8,877 nucleotides of DNA, taken from assembly GCA_047630355.1 (NCBI GenBank), contig JBLHXN010000133.1, positions 1-8,877 of the forward strand, in the 5' to 3' direction. Each line of letters opens with the position of its first letter. Position 1 is the stretch's first letter. Below, piece after piece: positions 7,589-8,877 of the stretch. The notes below the pieces were generated by a model, which saw only the letters and a list, made by a program, of their open reading frames with translations, was not told where the DNA came from and searched no databases. Source of the DNA: JANQUM01 sp047630355. GTDB lineage: Bacteria; Bacteroidota; Bacteroidia; Cytophagales; Spirosomataceae. The translations under genes were made by a program, and so were the position numbers.

Positions 7589-8131
7589 CTTTGTTACATT
7601 AAGTTTTATAGAGATTTTAGCATCACTTGACAATAATCGATTGACTTTGCCTACGCCAAATTCAGTACGGTCAATTGTAAATTCGCCCTTGAAAATTCCT
7701 TCGTTGCCGTTTTCGGCAAAAATAAACGGCATTTTCACATTTTTGGTTTTATTTTTAATAGTTAAATCAAACATCCCGATGTATTCGTTGGCTCCGCTTC
7801 CTTTAGAAATTGATGTTGATTTCATCGTGATTTTTGGGTATTTCGATACGTCAAAATATTCTTCGCTCTTTAATTCTTTATCCCTAATCCCGTTATCAGT
7901 ATCAAACGTTGCAGTTTTCACTGTTGCTGAAACTGAACTGTTACTCAGGTTGTCTTTGTCAAAAACAACTGTTGCAGCAAGTCCGCCGAATTTTCCGTCA
8001 GCGTAAGCTCCTAACGCGTGTTTTATCTTAAAAGTAACGGATGCCGTTGATGGTTTCCAATCTTGGGCGTTCGCAAATTGACTAATGAATGCAAAAGAAA
8101 CAAAAGTCAAAGTTAATAAAATGTTTTTCAT
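7586..8131 (-). CDS. YceI family periplasmic lipocalin-like protein
   Basis: A 181-aa exported protein. The frame stays open upstream to 8266, but that extension overlaps the barrel gene's 3' end and has no family features. ATG at 8131 is chosen because it opens a clean type I signal peptide (MKNILLTLTFVSFAFISQFANA, cleavage before Gln23). The mature part has the YceI pattern: SVTFKIKHALG...GKFGGL, then DTDNGIRDKELKSEEYFDVSKYPKITMKS, the signature block, then MFDLTIKNKTKNVKMPF, and a C-terminal EFTIDRTEFGVGK. YceI proteins form an extended lipocalin-like barrel that binds long isoprenoid-type lipids; the ligand here is unknown. It begins 22 bp after the outer-membrane barrel gene and its stop overlaps the DinB-like start, so it is the second gene of the leftward operon. 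Confidence 0.92.
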   Translation of the reverse strand: MKNILLTLTFVSFAFISQFANAQDWKPSTASVTFKIKHALGAYADGKFGGLAATVVFDKDNLSNSSVSATVKTATFDTDNGIRDKELKSEEYFDVSKYPKITMKSTSISKGSGANEYIGMFDLTIKNKTKNVKMPFIFAENGNEGIFKGEFTIDRTEFGVGKVNRLLSSDAKISIKLNVTK

Positions 8132-8140
8132 GAGAGTGAT

Positions 8141-8148
8141 TGAGTAGT
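8141..8148 (-). repeat. ACTACTCA octamer upstream of YceI start, copy 1 of 2
   Basis: The coding-strand octamer ACTACTCA lies 9 nt before the YceI ATG. The same octamer lies 8 nt before the beta-barrel ATG at the window edge. The spacing is like that of a ribosome binding site, but the sequence is not complementary to the usual anti-SD. It could be a leader element or chance. Confidence 0.3.
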
Positions 8149-8153
8149 GTGCG

Positions 8154-8861
8154 TTATATCTTGACCGAAATGGCAATGAGCGGTTGCAGAACTTTCGCCC
8201 GAAAGTGGTCGTTGCCGAAGGCGAGTAAATCATCGGTGGTGTATTCCACAAATTGGAAACTCGCACCCGCCCGAATTCCGATTTTAGGCGTTACCCAGTA
8301 GCGGGCGTAAAGTTCAGAATTAAGGCTTCCTAAATCATTATCGCTCACTAGTAAATTAAAAGCCGTTGGTGAAGCGGTTTGTTGCGAACCATCAAGCGAA
8401 GCGGAAGCTGATGATTGGAAGCGTCCGGTTTGCCTTTTCCCGAAAGAAAAACCTATCACATCGATGTTAAACCCGATGTCCAGTTTCTCGCCAAAGCTGT
8501 ATTGTAAATGAATCGGAATATTGATATAGCCCACGCCTACCTGCGGGAAGGTTAGCGTATCTAAATTAGAAGCGATATTCTCGATAAAAAGCACCTGCGG
8601 ACCTTTCTCGCCTGAAGTAAGCACCGCTGGAGCCGTGATAGCCTGTACATTGTTTTTCTGGTAATGCGTAAAACGTACTCCTGTCCCAATTTTAAAGCGG
8701 CCCCGGTTGCCGATTTCCTACATTTTATTGATAGATAGTGCGGGAGAAAACCCGTCGCCAAACGTAGTAGTAATATCAATAACGGCTGTGTTCCTTTCTT
8801 GTGAAAAACCAACTAAGGAGATAAGTAGTAAAGCGAATGTGTAGTGAATTACTTTTTTCAT
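8154..8861 (-). pseudogene. outer-membrane beta-barrel protein interrupted by an in-frame TAG
   Basis: ATG at 8861 opens a signal peptide (MKKVIHYTFALLLISLVGFSQ) of the Bacteroidota type. The frame continues for 47 codons, through AVIDITTTFGDGFSPALSINKM, meets TAG at codon 48, and goes on unchanged for 187 more codons to TAA. The remainder reads as amphipathic beta strands: RFKIGTGVRFTHYQ, VGYINIPIHLQYSFGEKLDIGFNIDVIGFSFG, LNSELYARYWVTPKIGIRAGASFQFVEY and VLQPLIAISVKI. Total length, 235 codons counting the TAG, suits a small 8-10-stranded barrel; no specific family was recognised. The first later start, GTG at 8624, would lack the signal peptide and early strands, so translation from it would not give a working outer-membrane protein. 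The gene is therefore broken unless the TAG is read through. It is the first gene of the leftward operon visible here, 22 bp before YceI. Confidence 0.8.
8718..8720 (-). other. in-frame amber codon 48 of the beta-barrel gene
   Basis: CTA on the + strand is TAG on the coding strand, between SINKM and EIGNRGRFKIG. The signal peptide and first strand lie before it and the rest of the barrel follows in the same frame. A Trp codon (TGG) is one base away and an aromatic residue is plausible at this strand end, but only an alignment could show the ancestral residue. The next base on the coding strand is G. Confidence 0.88.
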
Positions 8862-8869
8862 TTCTAATA

Positions 8870-8877
8870 TGAGTAGT
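8870..8877 (-). repeat. ACTACTCA octamer upstream of barrel start, copy 2 of 2
   Basis: This is the second copy of the octamer, 8 nt before the ATG of the outer-membrane barrel gene. It is cut by the window edge, so the repeat may extend further. The promoter of the leftward operon must lie beyond the window. Confidence 0.3.

Noticed and set aside
7641..8006. 121-aa rightward open frame opposite the YceI gene
   Set aside because: It is a shadow of the clearly coding YceI frame, with no independent evidence.
8132..8266. 45-residue N-terminal extension of the YceI frame
   Set aside because: It overlaps the 3' end of the barrel gene, lacks family similarity, and would bury the signal peptide that begins at 8131.
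8561..8812. 83-aa leftward open frame within the barrel gene
   Set aside because: It is in a different frame from the barrel, has no recognisable features (Arg/Leu-rich), and overlaps sequence that reads as signal peptide plus beta strands in the correct frame.

Overview
The window looks like a chromosomal segment from a member of the Bacteroidota, probably a Cytophagales-type environmental bacterium. The evidence is the set of families (a DUF6503-like lipoprotein, an S9 peptidase with a formylglycine-generating-enzyme-like domain, a small periplasmic YceI protein, a short outer-membrane beta-barrel with a Bacteroidota-style signal peptide), moderately AT-rich DNA, and the absence of Shine-Dalgarno sequences before the starts. 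The species cannot be named from this sequence. No rRNA, tRNA, CRISPR array, insertion sequence or phage gene is visible.

Layout. At the left edge is the 3' end of an alpha/beta hydrolase gene (+). It runs convergently into a lipoprotein gene (-), with a small hairpin between their stop codons. A 144-bp divergent intergenic region (991-1134) separates the lipoprotein from a rightward run of three closely spaced genes: an exported S9 prolyl-oligopeptidase-type peptidase with an unusual C-terminal FGE/SUMF1-like domain, a full-length ABC exporter, and an exported thioredoxin-like protein whose active site is SxxC rather than CxxC. The last of these overlaps by 17 bp, tail to tail, with the leftward cluster.

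The leftward cluster is transcribed from beyond the right edge toward 6334. In order it holds an outer-membrane beta-barrel protein, a YceI-family periplasmic protein, a DinB-fold protein and an NRDE/TANGO2-family protein. Spacings are 22 bp, a 1-base TAATG overlap, and 29 bp, as expected of one operon.

The main observation is that two of these four genes are each split by one in-frame TAG codon. In the DinB gene, TAG is codon 120, just before the HxxxH metal-site motif. The following 45 codons are in the same frame and read as the normal family C-terminus. In the barrel gene, TAG is codon 48, separating the signal peptide and first strand from the rest of the barrel, again with no frame change. 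All nine genuine stop codons in the window are TAA (7) or TGA (2). The conservative explanation is two nonsense mutations, or sequence errors, in one decaying operon. Amber read-through or recoding is a testable alternative. The roughly 2,200 other codons examined contain no in-frame TAG, which argues against general reassignment.

Functionally, most of the window encodes envelope or exported proteins (lipoprotein, peptidase, exporter, redoxin, barrel, YceI). No known named pathway joins them.
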